Shown here: piece after piece, positions 42,953 to 52,335 of the stretch
How positions within the stretch are numbered: position 1 is the first letter of the stretch
Layout of the letters: each line of letters starts with the position of its first letter
Assembly: GCA_049997955.1 (NCBI GenBank)
Contig: JAEBDY010000017.1
Span: 62,001 to 126,000 of the forward strand
Direction: 5' to 3'
Length of the DNA: 64,000 nucleotides
DNA from: Umezawaea sp049997955
GTDB taxonomy: Bacteria; Actinomycetota; Actinomycetes; Mycobacteriales; Pseudonocardiaceae
Notes under the pieces: generated by a model
The model's input: the letters and a program-made list of their open reading frames with translations, nothing else
Database searches by the model: none
What the model was told of the DNA's origin: nothing
Translations under genes and position numbers: made by a program

Positions 42953-42964
42953 GCAAGTTCTTGC
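42953..42964. promoter_or_regulatory. LacI-type operator GCAAG-TT-CTTGC
   Basis: GCAAG and CTTGC form exact arms around TT, 44 bp upstream of the LacI TTG start. The CTTGCAA element recurs at 43091 and 46635. Confidence 0.55.
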
Positions 42965-43083
42965 AACCGAAACACCCGAACGGTCCTGAATTAACACTGT
43001 TGGCGTCGTCCGTTAAGGCGCACCTACGGTCCAACCCTTGACCACCAGGGGTTAACAGGTATGAAATCCGCGTCAACCTTGAT

Positions 43084-43097
43084 GCAAATCCTTGCAA
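43084..43097 (+). promoter_or_regulatory. LacI-type operator near the solute-binding protein start
   Basis: GCAA-ATCC-TTGC followed by AA (CTTGCAA at 43091-43097) lies 54 bp before the start codon of the solute-binding protein, in the promoter-proximal position. Confidence 0.5.
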
Positions 43098-43150
43098 CAT
43101 CCTCGTCGTCGACACGTCGGTGAGGCAAGCAGGAGGGAACGACAGCAACG

Positions 43151-44416
43151 ATGCGACGGACAACCCTCGCGACAGCCACGGCTGCCTGTCTTACCGGCGC
43201 CCTGGTCCTCACCGCCTGCGGCGGCGGGGGCGGCTCGACGGACGCGGGATCGGACACCGGAGAGGTCACGTTCTGGGACACCAGCGGTCCCAACGAGAGC
43301 CCGGTGTTCACCAAGATCGCCCAGGACTGCGCCACCAAGGGCGGCTACAAGGTGAAGGCCGAGACGGTCGCCTTCGACGCCGCCCTGAACAACTACAAGA
43401 CCGCGGCCCAGGGCGGGCAGGGGCCGGACGTGTTCCGCGCCGAGGTCGCGTGGGTGCCCCAGCTGGCGAAGAACTCCCTGGTCGTCGACCTCACGGACAC
43501 CGACCTCGCGAAGGACACCGGCGACTTCCTGGAAACCCCGCTGGGTTCCACCAAGTTCGAGGGCAAGTCCTACGGCGTCCCCCAGGTCACCGACTCGCTG
43601 GCGCTGTTCTACAACAAGAAGCTGCTCTCCGCCGCCGGTGTCGAGCCGCCCAGGACGTGGGCCGAGCTGAAGGACGCGGCGGCCAAGCTCGGCGGCGAGA
43701 AGTCGTTCTTCCTCAACAACGACGCCTACTACGCGCTGCCGTTCATCTACGGCGCGGGCGGCGACCTGGTCGACGCCGACGCGAAGAAGATCGTGGTCAA
43801 CTCGGCGGAGAACGTGAAGGCGCTGGAGACCGCGAAGGGCCTGCTCGACGCGAAGGCCGCGTCGACCGCGCTGGACCCGAGCAACTCCTACAACAACATG
43901 CAGGCCGGCTTCTCCTCCGGCGAGGTCGCCATGGTCGTCAACGGCCCGTGGTCGGTGGCCGACTACCTCAAGGGCGCGGCGTTCTCCGACGCCGCCAACC
44001 TCGGCATCGCCCCGGTCCCCGGTGACAGCGCGGGCAAGGGCAGCGCGCCCGTCGGCGGTCACGACTACGTCATCCGCCAGGGCACCAAGGCGAAGGCGTC
44101 GTCCATCAAGTTCATCCAGTGCATGAGCGGCACGGACGCCCAGGTGCAGGTCGCCAAGGAGCTCGGCCTCCTCCCGACCCGCAAGTCCGCCTACGAGAAC
44201 GCCGACGTGAAGGCCCAGCCCGTCGTGGCCGCCTTCGAGCCCGTCGCCAAGGCCGCGCACGCCCGCCCGTGGATCCCCGAGGGCGGTCAGCTCTTCGACC
44301 CGCTGAAGATCGCCTACGCGGACTTCCTCGCGGGCAAGAAGGACGCCAAGGCCGCGCTCGACGAGGTCGCCAAGGCGTACAAGGACCAGGTCGTCCCCGA
44401 ATACTCGATCGGCTGA
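43151..44416 (+). CDS. Extracellular sugar-binding lipoprotein (maltose/alpha-glucoside type)
   Basis: The 421-residue solute-binding protein begins with a lipoprotein signal ending LTAC at about residues 20-23, then the MalE-like fold (DVFRAEVAWVPQLA, TDSLALFYNKKLL, GEVAMVVNGPWSV). It captures an oligosaccharide for the two MalF/MalG-type permeases that follow. The MalE-type permease partners suggest maltose, trehalose or another alpha-glucoside; the exact sugar is inferred. The AGGAGGGA ribosome site lies upstream of ATG 43151. Confidence 0.92.
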   Translation: MRRTTLATATAACLTGALVLTACGGGGGSTDAGSDTGEVTFWDTSGPNESPVFTKIAQDCATKGGYKVKAETVAFDAALNNYKTAAQGGQGPDVFRAEVAWVPQLAKNSLVVDLTDTDLAKDTGDFLETPLGSTKFEGKSYGVPQVTDSLALFYNKKLLSAAGVEPPRTWAELKDAAAKLGGEKSFFLNNDAYYALPFIYGAGGDLVDADAKKIVVNSAENVKALETAKGLLDAKAASTALDPSNSYNNMQAGFSSGEVAMVVNGPWSVADYLKGAAFSDAANLGIAPVPGDSAGKGSAPVGGHDYVIRQGTKAKASSIKFIQCMSGTDAQVQVAKELGLLPTRKSAYENADVKAQPVVAAFEPVAKAAHARPWIPEGGQLFDPLKIAYADFLAGKKDAKAALDEVAKAYKDQVVPEYSIG

Positions 44417-44475
44417 CGGGACCGCCGCGGGCCTCCCGGCCCGCGGCGTCCTCCCGGTCAGGGAAGGGGTTTTCG

Positions 44476-45396
44476 GTGCGCAGGTTCCTGGAACGCCACT
44501 GGTACGCGTACGCGATGGTGCTGCCGGTCGTGGTCGTCATCGCCGTGCTGGTGCTCTACCCGCTCGCGCAGGGCGTCTTCTTCACCTTCACCAACATCAA
44601 CGAGGGCAACATCGCCAACCCGGTCCTCGACCGGGCCGCGACGTTCGTCGGTGTCGGCCTGCGCAACTACCTCAACGTCCTCTCCGGCGACTCCAGCTAC
44701 GGCAGCTTCTGGTCCACGCTGGTCCGCACGCTCATCTGGACGTTCTCCTGCGTCTTCTTCCACTACACGATCGGCCTCGGCCTGGCGCTGCTGCTGAACC
44801 GCGAGGTCAAGGGCCGCGCCTTCTACCGGGTGATGCTGATCCTGCCGTGGGCGGTGCCCGCGTTCATCAGCGCGTTCACCTGGAAGTACATGTTCAACGC
44901 GCAGTACGGCATCATCAACCAGGGCCTGCGCGCGATCGGCTTCGACAACCCCCCGGTCTGGCTCGGCCAGAACGACTGGGCGCTCGTCGCGGTCGTCATC
45001 GTCAACGTCTGGCTGGGCGTCCCGTTCATGATGGTCGCGCTCCTGGGCGGCCTCCAGGCCATCCCCGGCGACCTCTACGAGGCGGCGGAGATGGACGGCG
45101 CCACCCCGTGGCAGCGCTTCCGCCACATCACCCTGCCGGGCCTGCGCTCGGTGTCGAGCACGGTCGTGCTGCTCGGCATCATCTGGACGTTCAACATGTT
45201 CGCGATCATCTACCTGATCACCGGCCCGAACCCGAACACCAGGATCCTGGTCACCTACGCGTTCGAGCGCTTCTTCTCCGGCGCCTCCCGCGACTACGCC
45301 ATCGCGTCCACCTACGGCGTGCTGATCCTCTCGGTGCTGCTGGTGTTCGCGGGCGTCTACCGGCGCGCACTGCGCAAGCAAGGCGAGGTGTGGTGA
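44476..45396 (+). CDS. Sugar ABC transporter permease, MalF type
   Basis: A 306-residue permease with six helices and the inner-membrane EAA loop EAAEMDGATPWQRFRHITLPGL (about residues 203-224), the ATPase contact. GTG 44476 places the first helix correctly. It follows the binding protein after 59 bp and overlaps the next permease by 4 bp. Confidence 0.93.
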   Translation: MRRFLERHWYAYAMVLPVVVVIAVLVLYPLAQGVFFTFTNINEGNIANPVLDRAATFVGVGLRNYLNVLSGDSSYGSFWSTLVRTLIWTFSCVFFHYTIGLGLALLLNREVKGRAFYRVMLILPWAVPAFISAFTWKYMFNAQYGIINQGLRAIGFDNPPVWLGQNDWALVAVVIVNVWLGVPFMMVALLGGLQAIPGDLYEAAEMDGATPWQRFRHITLPGLRSVSSTVVLLGIIWTFNMFAIIYLITGPNPNTRILVTYAFERFFSGASRDYAIASTYGVLILSVLLVFAGVYRRALRKQGEVW

Positions 45397-46292
45397 TGAC
45401 GCTCGACGCAAGCTCGCTCCAGGTGGTCCGCCCGGACCGCGTGGCGCACAAGCGGCACGCGAGGTCGGCGGGCGCCAGCATCGGCCTGCACGCGACGTTG
45501 GTGATCGCCTCGCTGATCGCGGTGTTCCCGGTCTTCTGGGTGCTCGTGACGTCTTTCAAGCCGGACGCCCGCGCGGTGGAGACGACCCCGAAGCTGTTCA
45601 ACGAGTCCTCTTTGGACAACTACACCAGGATCCTGTCCGGCGACAAGGGCAGCTTCCTCACGTGGTTCGCCAACTCGGTGACCATCGCCCTGATGACCAC
45701 GGTCGTTGCCGTCTTCCTGTCGGCGACGACGGGCTACGCGGCGAGCCGCTTCCGCTTCCCCGGCAAGCGATCGCTGATGATGTCGTTCCTGGTGGTCCAG
45801 ATGTTCCCGTTCGCGGTGCTCATCGTGCCGCTGTACAACATCCTGCTCACGCTGGGTTTGCAGGGCGAGCAGTTCGGCCTGGTCCTGGTCTACTGCACGA
45901 CAGCGGTCCCGTTCTGCACCTACATGCTCAAGGGCTACTTCGACACCGTCCCCACGGACATCGACGAGGCGGGCAGGGTGGACGGCCTCTCCCCGTTCGG
46001 CGTCTTCTGGCGCTTGATCCTCCCCTTGGCGAAGCCGGGCTTGGCGGTAACGGCGTTCTACGCCTTCATCACCGCGTGGGGAGAAGTCGCCTTCGCCTCG
46101 GCGTTCCTGTCGGCAGCGGACGAGTCGAAGACGCTAGCGGTGGGCTTGCAGGTGTTCGTGCAGCAGAACCGCACCGAATGGGGCCACCTGGCAGCAGCCT
46201 CGATCCTCGTGGCGATCCCCGCGATCGCGGTCTTCTACCTGGTGCAGAAGTTCCTGGTAGCAGGCGTCGCCTCGGGCGCGGTAAAGGGCTAA
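45396..46292 (+). CDS. Sugar ABC transporter permease, MalG type
   Basis: A 298-residue permease with six helices and the EAA loop IDEAGRVDGLSPFGVFWRLILPL. The C-terminus ends KFLVAGVASGAVKG, as is usual for MalG, where the Ala-Gly end contacts the ATPase dimer. A GTG one codon earlier (45393) overlaps the upstream stop and is also possible. The ATPase gene is separated by 392 bp with its own operator. Confidence 0.93.
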   Translation: MTLDASSLQVVRPDRVAHKRHARSAGASIGLHATLVIASLIAVFPVFWVLVTSFKPDARAVETTPKLFNESSLDNYTRILSGDKGSFLTWFANSVTIALMTTVVAVFLSATTGYAASRFRFPGKRSLMMSFLVVQMFPFAVLIVPLYNILLTLGLQGEQFGLVLVYCTTAVPFCTYMLKGYFDTVPTDIDEAGRVDGLSPFGVFWRLILPLAKPGLAVTAFYAFITAWGEVAFASAFLSAADESKTLAVGLQVFVQQNRTEWGHLAAASILVAIPAIAVFYLVQKFLVAGVASGAVKG

Positions 46293-46312
46293 CAGCACAG
46301 CGAGTCCGAGTC

Positions 46313-46386
46313 GGAAGCACGCACCCACACCCACCACAGCAAAAGCGGAAGCGCGCACCCACACCCACACCCACCACAGCGAAAGC
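46313..46386. repeat. Imperfect tandem duplication, CA-rich
   Basis: A unit of the form GGAAGC-rGCACCCACACCC-ACCACAGC-rAAAGC occurs twice head to tail; the second copy (46347-46386) has an extra CCCACA. It lies directly after the permease stop. Confidence 0.6.
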
Positions 46387-46442
46387 ACGCAACCCACCAG
46401 GCGCCCGCACTCACCCCGTCCCCCGATCCGAAGCGCTCTCAG

Positions 46443-46497
46443 CTTCGATCCCCGTTTGTCAAGGCATCTTTCCCGCCTTGACAAACGGGGATCGAAG
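46443..46497. terminator. 23-bp perfect inverted repeat, probable terminator
   Basis: Arms at 46443-46465 and 46475-46497 are exact complements with a 9-nt loop (ATCTTTCCC). The stem (CTTCGATCCCCG then TTTGTCAAGGC) is the longest in the window. It lies about 150 bp after the permease stop, closing that operon and isolating the ATPase gene. Confidence 0.7.
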
Positions 46498-46634
46498 ATC
46501 GAGACAATCAAGCGAGCGGGGTGACGAGCCCTCCGCCGCAAGGAACGGCCCCGAGCCCAAGCGCCACCCCTCCAGCAGGACCTCAGCCCCCTGACACCCC
46601 CAGAACTAGACCAATCCACCCATTCCCGTAAGCG

Positions 46635-46641
46635 CTTGCAA
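46635..46641 (+). promoter_or_regulatory. CTTGCAA operator before the MsiK-like gene
   Basis: AAGCGCTTGCAA contains the same CTTGCAA element found twice upstream of the solute-binding protein, here 43 bp before the ATPase ATG. It suggests one LacI regulator controls both units. Confidence 0.45.
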
Positions 46642-46684
46642 TCAATACGTTGACGCCAACGCTTGAACCCGAAAGGTGCGTCAC

Positions 46685-47791
<1,107 letters not shown>

Positions 47792-47805
47792 CCCACCCGC
47801 GGCAC

Positions 47806-47845
47806 CGACGAAGGCCACCCGTTCGAGGACGGGTGGCCTTCGTCG
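47806..47845 (+). terminator. Terminator hairpin after the MsiK-like gene
   Basis: A 17-bp perfect stem (47806-47822 with 47829-47845) and 6-nt TCGAGG loop begin 15 bp after the stop. Confidence 0.85.
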
Positions 47846-47892
47846 CACGTGGGGTAGTGGACAAGGTGGTCGCAGTCCGTTCTAAGATGAAC

Positions 47893-47908
47893 TCGACAAC
47901 GGTTTCCA
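47893..47908 (+). promoter_or_regulatory. Possible Zur box before the zinc transporter
   Basis: On the minus strand the site reads TGGAAACCGTTGTCGA, with the partly symmetric TG..AAAC-CGTT..C layout of actinobacterial Zur boxes. It lies 34 bp upstream of the solute-binding protein start. The match to TGAAAATGATTTTCA-type consensus is only moderate. Confidence 0.4.
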
Positions 47909-47942
47909 TCGCCAAATCTTCACCCCGTCGAGGAGTTCACTG

Positions 47943-48851
47943 ATGACGCTGCGTCACCTCCGTGCGGGCGCGGCCCTCGCCGCCGCCCTGCTCGCCCTCA
48001 CCGCCTGCGGAAGCGGGGACACCGACGCGCCCGCCGCGGCCGACGGCAAGGTCGCCGTCGTGGCCTCCACCAACGTGTGGGGCAGCGTCGTGCGGGCCGT
48101 CGGCGGCGACGCCGTGTCGATCCACTCGATCATCGACGACCCGTCGGCCGACCCGCACTCCTACGAGTCCAAGCCCGCCGACGTGGCCGCGCTCGCCAAG
48201 GCGAAGCTGGTCGTGTTCAACGGCGGCGGCTACGACGACTTCTTCACCAAGCTCATCGGCGACTCCGGCGCCGACGCCGCGAAGCAGGTCGACGCGTTCG
48301 CCCTGTCCGGCAAGGCCGACGGCGTCAACGAGCACGTCTGGTACGACCTGCCGACCGTCAAGAAGGTCGCGGCCAAGATCGTCGTGGAGCTCTCGGCCGC
48401 CGCTCCGGACAAGAGCGACGAGTTCGCCCTCAACGCGAGCAAGTTCGACGAGCAGGTCGACGCGCTCGCCGCCACCGTCACCAAGCTCGGCACCGACCAC
48501 CCCGGCACCAAGGTCGTCGTCACCGAGCCGGTGCCGCACTACCTGCTGGAGGCCGCGGGCATCGCCGACGCCACGCCCGCCGAGTTCAGCGAGGCCATCG
48601 AGAACGAGACCGACGTGCCCGTCGCCGCGCTGACCGAGACCACCGGCCTCATCACCGGCAAGCAGGTCAACGCCCTGGTCAACAACACCCAGACCGAGAA
48701 CAGCGTCACCCAGCAGCTCGTTTCCGGGGCCGGGACCGCGGGCATCCCCGTCGTCGGGGTGACCGAGACGTTGCCCGCCGGGGTTTCCGGATACCTTGAC
48801 TGGATGACGAAGCAGGTGGACGAGCTGTCCGCCGCCCTTGCCAAGAAATGA
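47943..48851 (+). CDS. znuA: Zinc/manganese ABC transporter solute-binding lipoprotein (ZnuA type)
   Basis: The 302-residue lipoprotein has a signal ending LTAC, then the cluster A-I binding-protein fold. Metal ligands typical of the family are visible: His in ADPHSYESKPAD, His in VNEHVWYDLPTV, and the late acidic segment. The His-rich loop of Gram-negative ZnuA is absent. It heads a three-gene operon with ATPase and permease. Zinc is more likely than manganese because of the possible Zur box; this is inference. Confidence 0.87.
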   Translation: MTLRHLRAGAALAAALLALTACGSGDTDAPAAADGKVAVVASTNVWGSVVRAVGGDAVSIHSIIDDPSADPHSYESKPADVAALAKAKLVVFNGGGYDDFFTKLIGDSGADAAKQVDAFALSGKADGVNEHVWYDLPTVKKVAAKIVVELSAAAPDKSDEFALNASKFDEQVDALAATVTKLGTDHPGTKVVVTEPVPHYLLEAAGIADATPAEFSEAIENETDVPVAALTETTGLITGKQVNALVNNTQTENSVTQQLVSGAGTAGIPVVGVTETLPAGVSGYLDWMTKQVDELSAALAKK

Positions 48852-48855
48852 CGTG

Positions 48856-49722
48856 ATGACGACCGCACCGTCGACCGCCACCGACGCGACGCCCGCAGAC
48901 CGTCCCGCGCAGCCGCGCGGGGCGGTCTCGTTGCGCGGAGCCGCCCTCGCCTACGGCAGGCGCGTGCTCTGGGACGGGCTCGACCTGGAGGTCCAGCCCG
49001 GTGAGTTCCTCGCCGTCCTCGGCCCGAACGGCTCCGGCAAGACCAGCCTCATGCGGGTGCTGCTCGGCCTCCAGCCGCTGTCCGGCGGGGTCGTGGAGAT
49101 CGCGGGCAGGCCGCCGGGCCGGGGCAACCGCGAGATCGGGTACATCCCGCAGCAGCGCTCGCTCGACCCGACGCTCACGCTGCGGGGGCGCGACCTCGTC
49201 GGCCTCGGCCTCGACGGGCACGTGTGGGGGCTCGGCCTGCGCGGCCGCAAGGAGCGCAGGGCCCGTGTGGACGAGGTGCTCGCCGCGGTCGGCGCGACCG
49301 ACTACGCGGACGCGCCGATCGGCCTGCTGTCCGGCGGCGAGCAGCAGCGCCTCCGCGTCGCCCAGGCGCTCGTGGGCGACCCTCGCGTGCTGCTGTGCGA
49401 CGAGCCGCTGCTGTCGCTGGACCTCGCGCACCAGCGGGTCGTGAGCGACCTGATCGACGCCCGCCGCAAGGCAGCCGACACCGCGGTCCTGTTCGTCACG
49501 CACGAGATCAACCCGGTCCTGCCGCTCGTCGACCGGGTTCTGTACCTGGTGGACGGTCGCTTCCGGATCGGCCCGCCGGACGAGGTCATGACGTCGGAGA
49601 CGCTGTCGGAGCTGTACGGCACCACGGTCGACGTCGTGCGGGTGCGCGACCAGATCCTGGTCGTCGGCGCCACCGGCACGCTCTGCGAGGACCAGCCGCA
49701 CCACGTCGTGGATGAGAGCTGA
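48856..49722 (+). CDS. znuC: Zinc ABC transporter ATP-binding protein (ZnuC type)
   Basis: The 288-residue ATPase has Walker A GPNGSGKTS, signature LLSGGEQQRLRVAQALV, Walker B LLCDEPLLSLD and the switch His in FVTHEINPV. An N-terminal extension of about 25 Ala/Pro-rich residues precedes the domain. Start choice: ATG 48856, four bases after the znuA stop; a GTG one codon earlier is possible. The stop overlaps the permease ATG by one base. Confidence 0.9.
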   Translation: MTTAPSTATDATPADRPAQPRGAVSLRGAALAYGRRVLWDGLDLEVQPGEFLAVLGPNGSGKTSLMRVLLGLQPLSGGVVEIAGRPPGRGNREIGYIPQQRSLDPTLTLRGRDLVGLGLDGHVWGLGLRGRKERRARVDEVLAAVGATDYADAPIGLLSGGEQQRLRVAQALVGDPRVLLCDEPLLSLDLAHQRVVSDLIDARRKAADTAVLFVTHEINPVLPLVDRVLYLVDGRFRIGPPDEVMTSETLSELYGTTVDVVRVRDQILVVGATGTLCEDQPHHVVDES

Positions 49723-50585
49723 TGGACACCTTCTTCGACCCCGCCACGACGCTCGAACTGCTGTCGCTGGACATCGTGCACCGCGCGCTGATCGCGGGGG
49801 CCGTGCTCGGCCTGCTCGCGGGCGTGCTGGGGCCGCTCGTCGTGACGCGCAAGATGTCGTTCGCCGTCCACGGCACCAGCGAGCTGGCCTTCACCGGCGG
49901 GGCCGCGGCGCTGCTGCTCGGCGTCAGCGTCGGCTACGGCGCGGTCGGCGGCGCGGTGCTGGCCGCGCTGCTGCTGGGCCTGCTGAGCCAGAAGGACTCC
50001 GAACGGGACTCGGTGATCGGCGCGGTGCTCGCGTTCGGACTCGGGCTCGGCGTGCTGTTCCTGGCGCTCTACGACGGTCGCGCCACGACCAAGTTCGGTC
50101 TGCTCGTCGGCCAGCCGTTCGGCGTGGCGGCGGACAACGTGTGGCAGCTGGTCGGCACGGCGGCCGTGGTGCTGGTCGTGCTCGCGTTCCTCTACCGGCC
50201 GCTGCTGTTCGCCAGCGTCGACCCCGACGTGGCCGCCGCGCGCGGCGTGCCGGTGCGCGTGCTGACGCCGGTGTTCGCGGTGCTCGTCGGCATCGCCACG
50301 GCGCTGAGCGTGCAGATCGTCGGCGCGCTGCTGGTGCTGGCGCTGATGATCACGCCCGCCGCGGCCGCGTGCCGCGTCACGTCCAGCCCAGGCCGCGCGA
50401 CCGTCCTGTCGGTGGTGTTCGCCGAGGTCGCCGTGCTGGGCGGGATCGTCCTGTCCCTGGCGCCCGGCCTGCCCGTCAGCGCGTTCGTCACCGCGATCTC
50501 GTTCGCGATCTACGTCGGCTGCCGGGTCGTCGGCGGTGTCCGCGTCCGTCGCATCGGGAGCCGCCGGGTGGCCGCCGCGGCCTGA
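49722..50585 (+). CDS. znuB: Zinc ABC transporter permease (ZnuB type)
   Basis: A 287-residue permease with about eight helices and the ABC-3 family pattern (GPLVVTRKMSFAVHGTSELAFTG near residues 37-59, QIVGALLVLALMITPAAAA late). It completes the import system. The stop lies directly against the stop of the converging diguanylate cyclase gene. Confidence 0.9.
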   Translation: MDTFFDPATTLELLSLDIVHRALIAGAVLGLLAGVLGPLVVTRKMSFAVHGTSELAFTGGAAALLLGVSVGYGAVGGAVLAALLLGLLSQKDSERDSVIGAVLAFGLGLGVLFLALYDGRATTKFGLLVGQPFGVAADNVWQLVGTAAVVLVVLAFLYRPLLFASVDPDVAAARGVPVRVLTPVFAVLVGIATALSVQIVGALLVLALMITPAAAACRVTSSPGRATVLSVVFAEVAVLGGIVLSLAPGLPVSAFVTAISFAIYVGCRVVGGVRVRRIGSRRVAAAA

Positions 50586-50586
50586 C

Positions 50587-52095
50587 TCAGGCCGAACGGC
50601 TGACCTTGGTGCCGTCGATCGACGCGGACTGGTCGGTCCGCGGGGACGGCAGCGGCACCGGCAGGCGCGTCGCGGCGGAACCGATGTCCAGCCCGGCCAC
50701 CCGCACCTGGTTGCGGCCGTTCTCCTTGGCCACGTAGAGCGCGGCGTCCGCGCTGTGCTGCGCGAGCGCCAGGCTGTCGCCGTTGTCCGGCACTACCGCG
50801 ACCCCGATCGACGCCGAGATCGAGCGCACGTCCGGACCGTCCTCGTCGCCCGGTGGCAGCGCCCGACCGCGCAGGGTCACGGTGGTGTGGTGCTTGTCCG
50901 TCGTGGACACCGTCGCCTCGGCGATGGCCTCGCGGATGCGCTCCGCGATGGAGACCCCCTGCGCCAGCCCTGTGTCGGCCAGCACGACGAGGAACTCCTC
51001 CCCGCCGTCCCTTCCGGCCACGTCGCCCGGCCGGAGCTTCTCGCGCAGGATGCGGCCCACTTCCGCGAGCACGGCGTTGCCCGCTGGGTGCCCCCACGTG
51101 TCGTTGATGCGCTTGAAGAAGTCGAGGTCGATCGCCAGCACCGTCACGGGCAGGCCGTCGTGCCTCGACCGCTCGGTGAGCCGGTTGGCGTACTCGGCGA
51201 GGCCGTTGGTGTTGAGCAGGCCCGTCCGGTAGTCGGTGTGCGCGTCCTCGGCCAGCTGCTGGTGCAGCTGCTCCTGCTCGCTGAGCAGGCGTTCCAGGTG
51301 GGCCCGCCGTTCTGCGGCGTTGTTCAGCAGGGCGTTGACCAGGATTACCGGGGCGACCAGCAACAGAGGACCGACCCAGTGCGATGTGATCAGCATGCCC
51401 AGCATCGCGCCCGCGCCCAAGGTGGTCACCTCGAGCATGTTGTCGGTCTTCGAACCGAGGAACTCGACCAGCCTGGTGTGCGGGGTGACGATCTTCAACG
51501 CGGTCGCGATGGTGGCGACCTGGGCGAACCAGTTCAGGGCCGCGGCCAGCGCGAGCACCAGGACCAGGCCGAGGTCGGTCGGGATGCTGCCGGTGGCGGC
51601 GAGCGAGAAGCCCGAGAGGTGCACCACGGCCCACGCGAGCATGGTGCTGCCCAGGATGCTGGTGGAGCTGAACACGAACCGGTACGGCCTGCGGCGGGCG
51701 ATCGGCTGGATCAGGATCCTCATCCAGAGGGTGACGATGACCGCCAGGCCCCCCGGAAGCGCGATGGCCGCGGCGAAGGTCCACACCGACGTGAGGTCGA
51801 TGTGCGGACCGGAGGACTCGTCCCGGCGCGACTCCTCGGCGCGACGGACCATCACCAGGTGAACGGTGATCGCCAGGAAGATCGTCCCGAACCGGAGCCA
51901 CTCCGTGGTCGAGATGGAACCGAGCGTGGCGAAGAGCGTGGTGAGCAGCCAGATGGCGGCCCCCGCGACGGCCGATTCGGCCAGGATGAAGAACGCCACA
52001 GCGGCAGGGCGCAGCGTCCAGAGCTCCCACTTGCGGATTGGTACCCAACGGGTTGCCCTGGGAGGCTTGTCGTCAGTCAAACTGTTCTTCACCAC
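50587..52095 (-). CDS. Membrane diguanylate cyclase (GGDEF)
   Basis: The 502-residue protein has about seven N-terminal helices (residues 30-260), a short coiled coil, and a C-terminal GGDEF domain. The active site is intact (GRDGGEEFLVVL) and an RxxD inhibitory site (RPGD) sits five residues before it, so product feedback is expected. It makes cyclic di-GMP from GTP. In actinomycetes this messenger controls development through BldD. There is no EAL domain. The 241 bp upstream hold two micro-ORFs in the opposite direction. Confidence 0.93.
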   Translation of the reverse strand: MVKNSLTDDKPPRATRWVPIRKWELWTLRPAAVAFFILAESAVAGAAIWLLTTLFATLGSISTTEWLRFGTIFLAITVHLVMVRRAEESRRDESSGPHIDLTSVWTFAAAIALPGGLAVIVTLWMRILIQPIARRRPYRFVFSSTSILGSTMLAWAVVHLSGFSLAATGSIPTDLGLVLVLALAAALNWFAQVATIATALKIVTPHTRLVEFLGSKTDNMLEVTTLGAGAMLGMLITSHWVGPLLLVAPVILVNALLNNAAERRAHLERLLSEQEQLHQQLAEDAHTDYRTGLLNTNGLAEYANRLTERSRHDGLPVTVLAIDLDFFKRINDTWGHPAGNAVLAEVGRILREKLRPGDVAGRDGGEEFLVVLADTGLAQGVSIAERIREAIAEATVSTTDKHHTTVTLRGRALPPGDEDGPDVRSISASIGVAVVPDNGDSLALAQHSADAALYVAKENGRNQVRVAGLDIGSAATRLPVPLPSPRTDQSASIDGTKVSRSA

Positions 52096-52200
52096 GTTCT
52101 CCCAACAACCTCACGACGGTGTCCGCACACCGTGGTGCCGTTGGGGTACCCACAACCTGTGACCGTCGCTGCTCGACGACCGTGCGAAGGAGGGTTTGCC

Positions 52201-52221
52201 ATGCGCAACCGCGACATGTGA
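52201..52221 (+). CDS. Micro-ORF encoding MRNRDM
   Basis: A six-codon frame with an ideal ribosome site (AAGGAGGG, 6 nt before the ATG). Its last four codons encode NRDM, as does the second micro-ORF at 52302. The codons differ only at third positions (AAC/AAT and GAC/GAT), which suggests the peptide, not the DNA, is conserved. It lies between the diguanylate cyclase promoter and the end of the MFS gene. Function unknown. Confidence 0.45.
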   Translation: MRNRDM

Positions 52222-52301
52222 GATCCCCCTCCCTTCAGTTCAGGGCCCGATTCTCACCGTACGCAACCGAATCCTCGCTGGGAGCGCACGAAAGGTCTGT
52301 C

Positions 52302-52325
52302 ATGACTGACAATCGCGATATGTGA
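52302..52325 (+). CDS. Micro-ORF encoding MTDNRDM
   Basis: A seven-codon frame with a ribosome site (GAAAGG, 6 nt before the ATG), 80 bp after the first micro-ORF and in the same direction. It ends with the same NRDM tetrapeptide. Together they form a candidate short-peptide signal or leader pair. Confidence 0.45.
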   Translation: MTDNRDM

Positions 52326-52335
52326 CGAGTCCGTT

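Larger units (their letters stand above)
46293..46684. other. 392-bp spacer between the permease operon and the MsiK-like gene
   Basis: No gene is apparent. It contains a tandem CA-rich duplication (46313-46386), a 23-bp perfect inverted repeat (46443-46497) and a CTTGCAA operator (46635). Many codons in adjacent coding sequence switch to A/T endings near 46100-46290, as if the region has drifted. Confidence 0.6.

Noticed and set aside
46313..46386. CRISPR-like repeats
   Set aside because: There are only two head-to-tail copies of unequal length with no spacers; this is a local tandem duplication.
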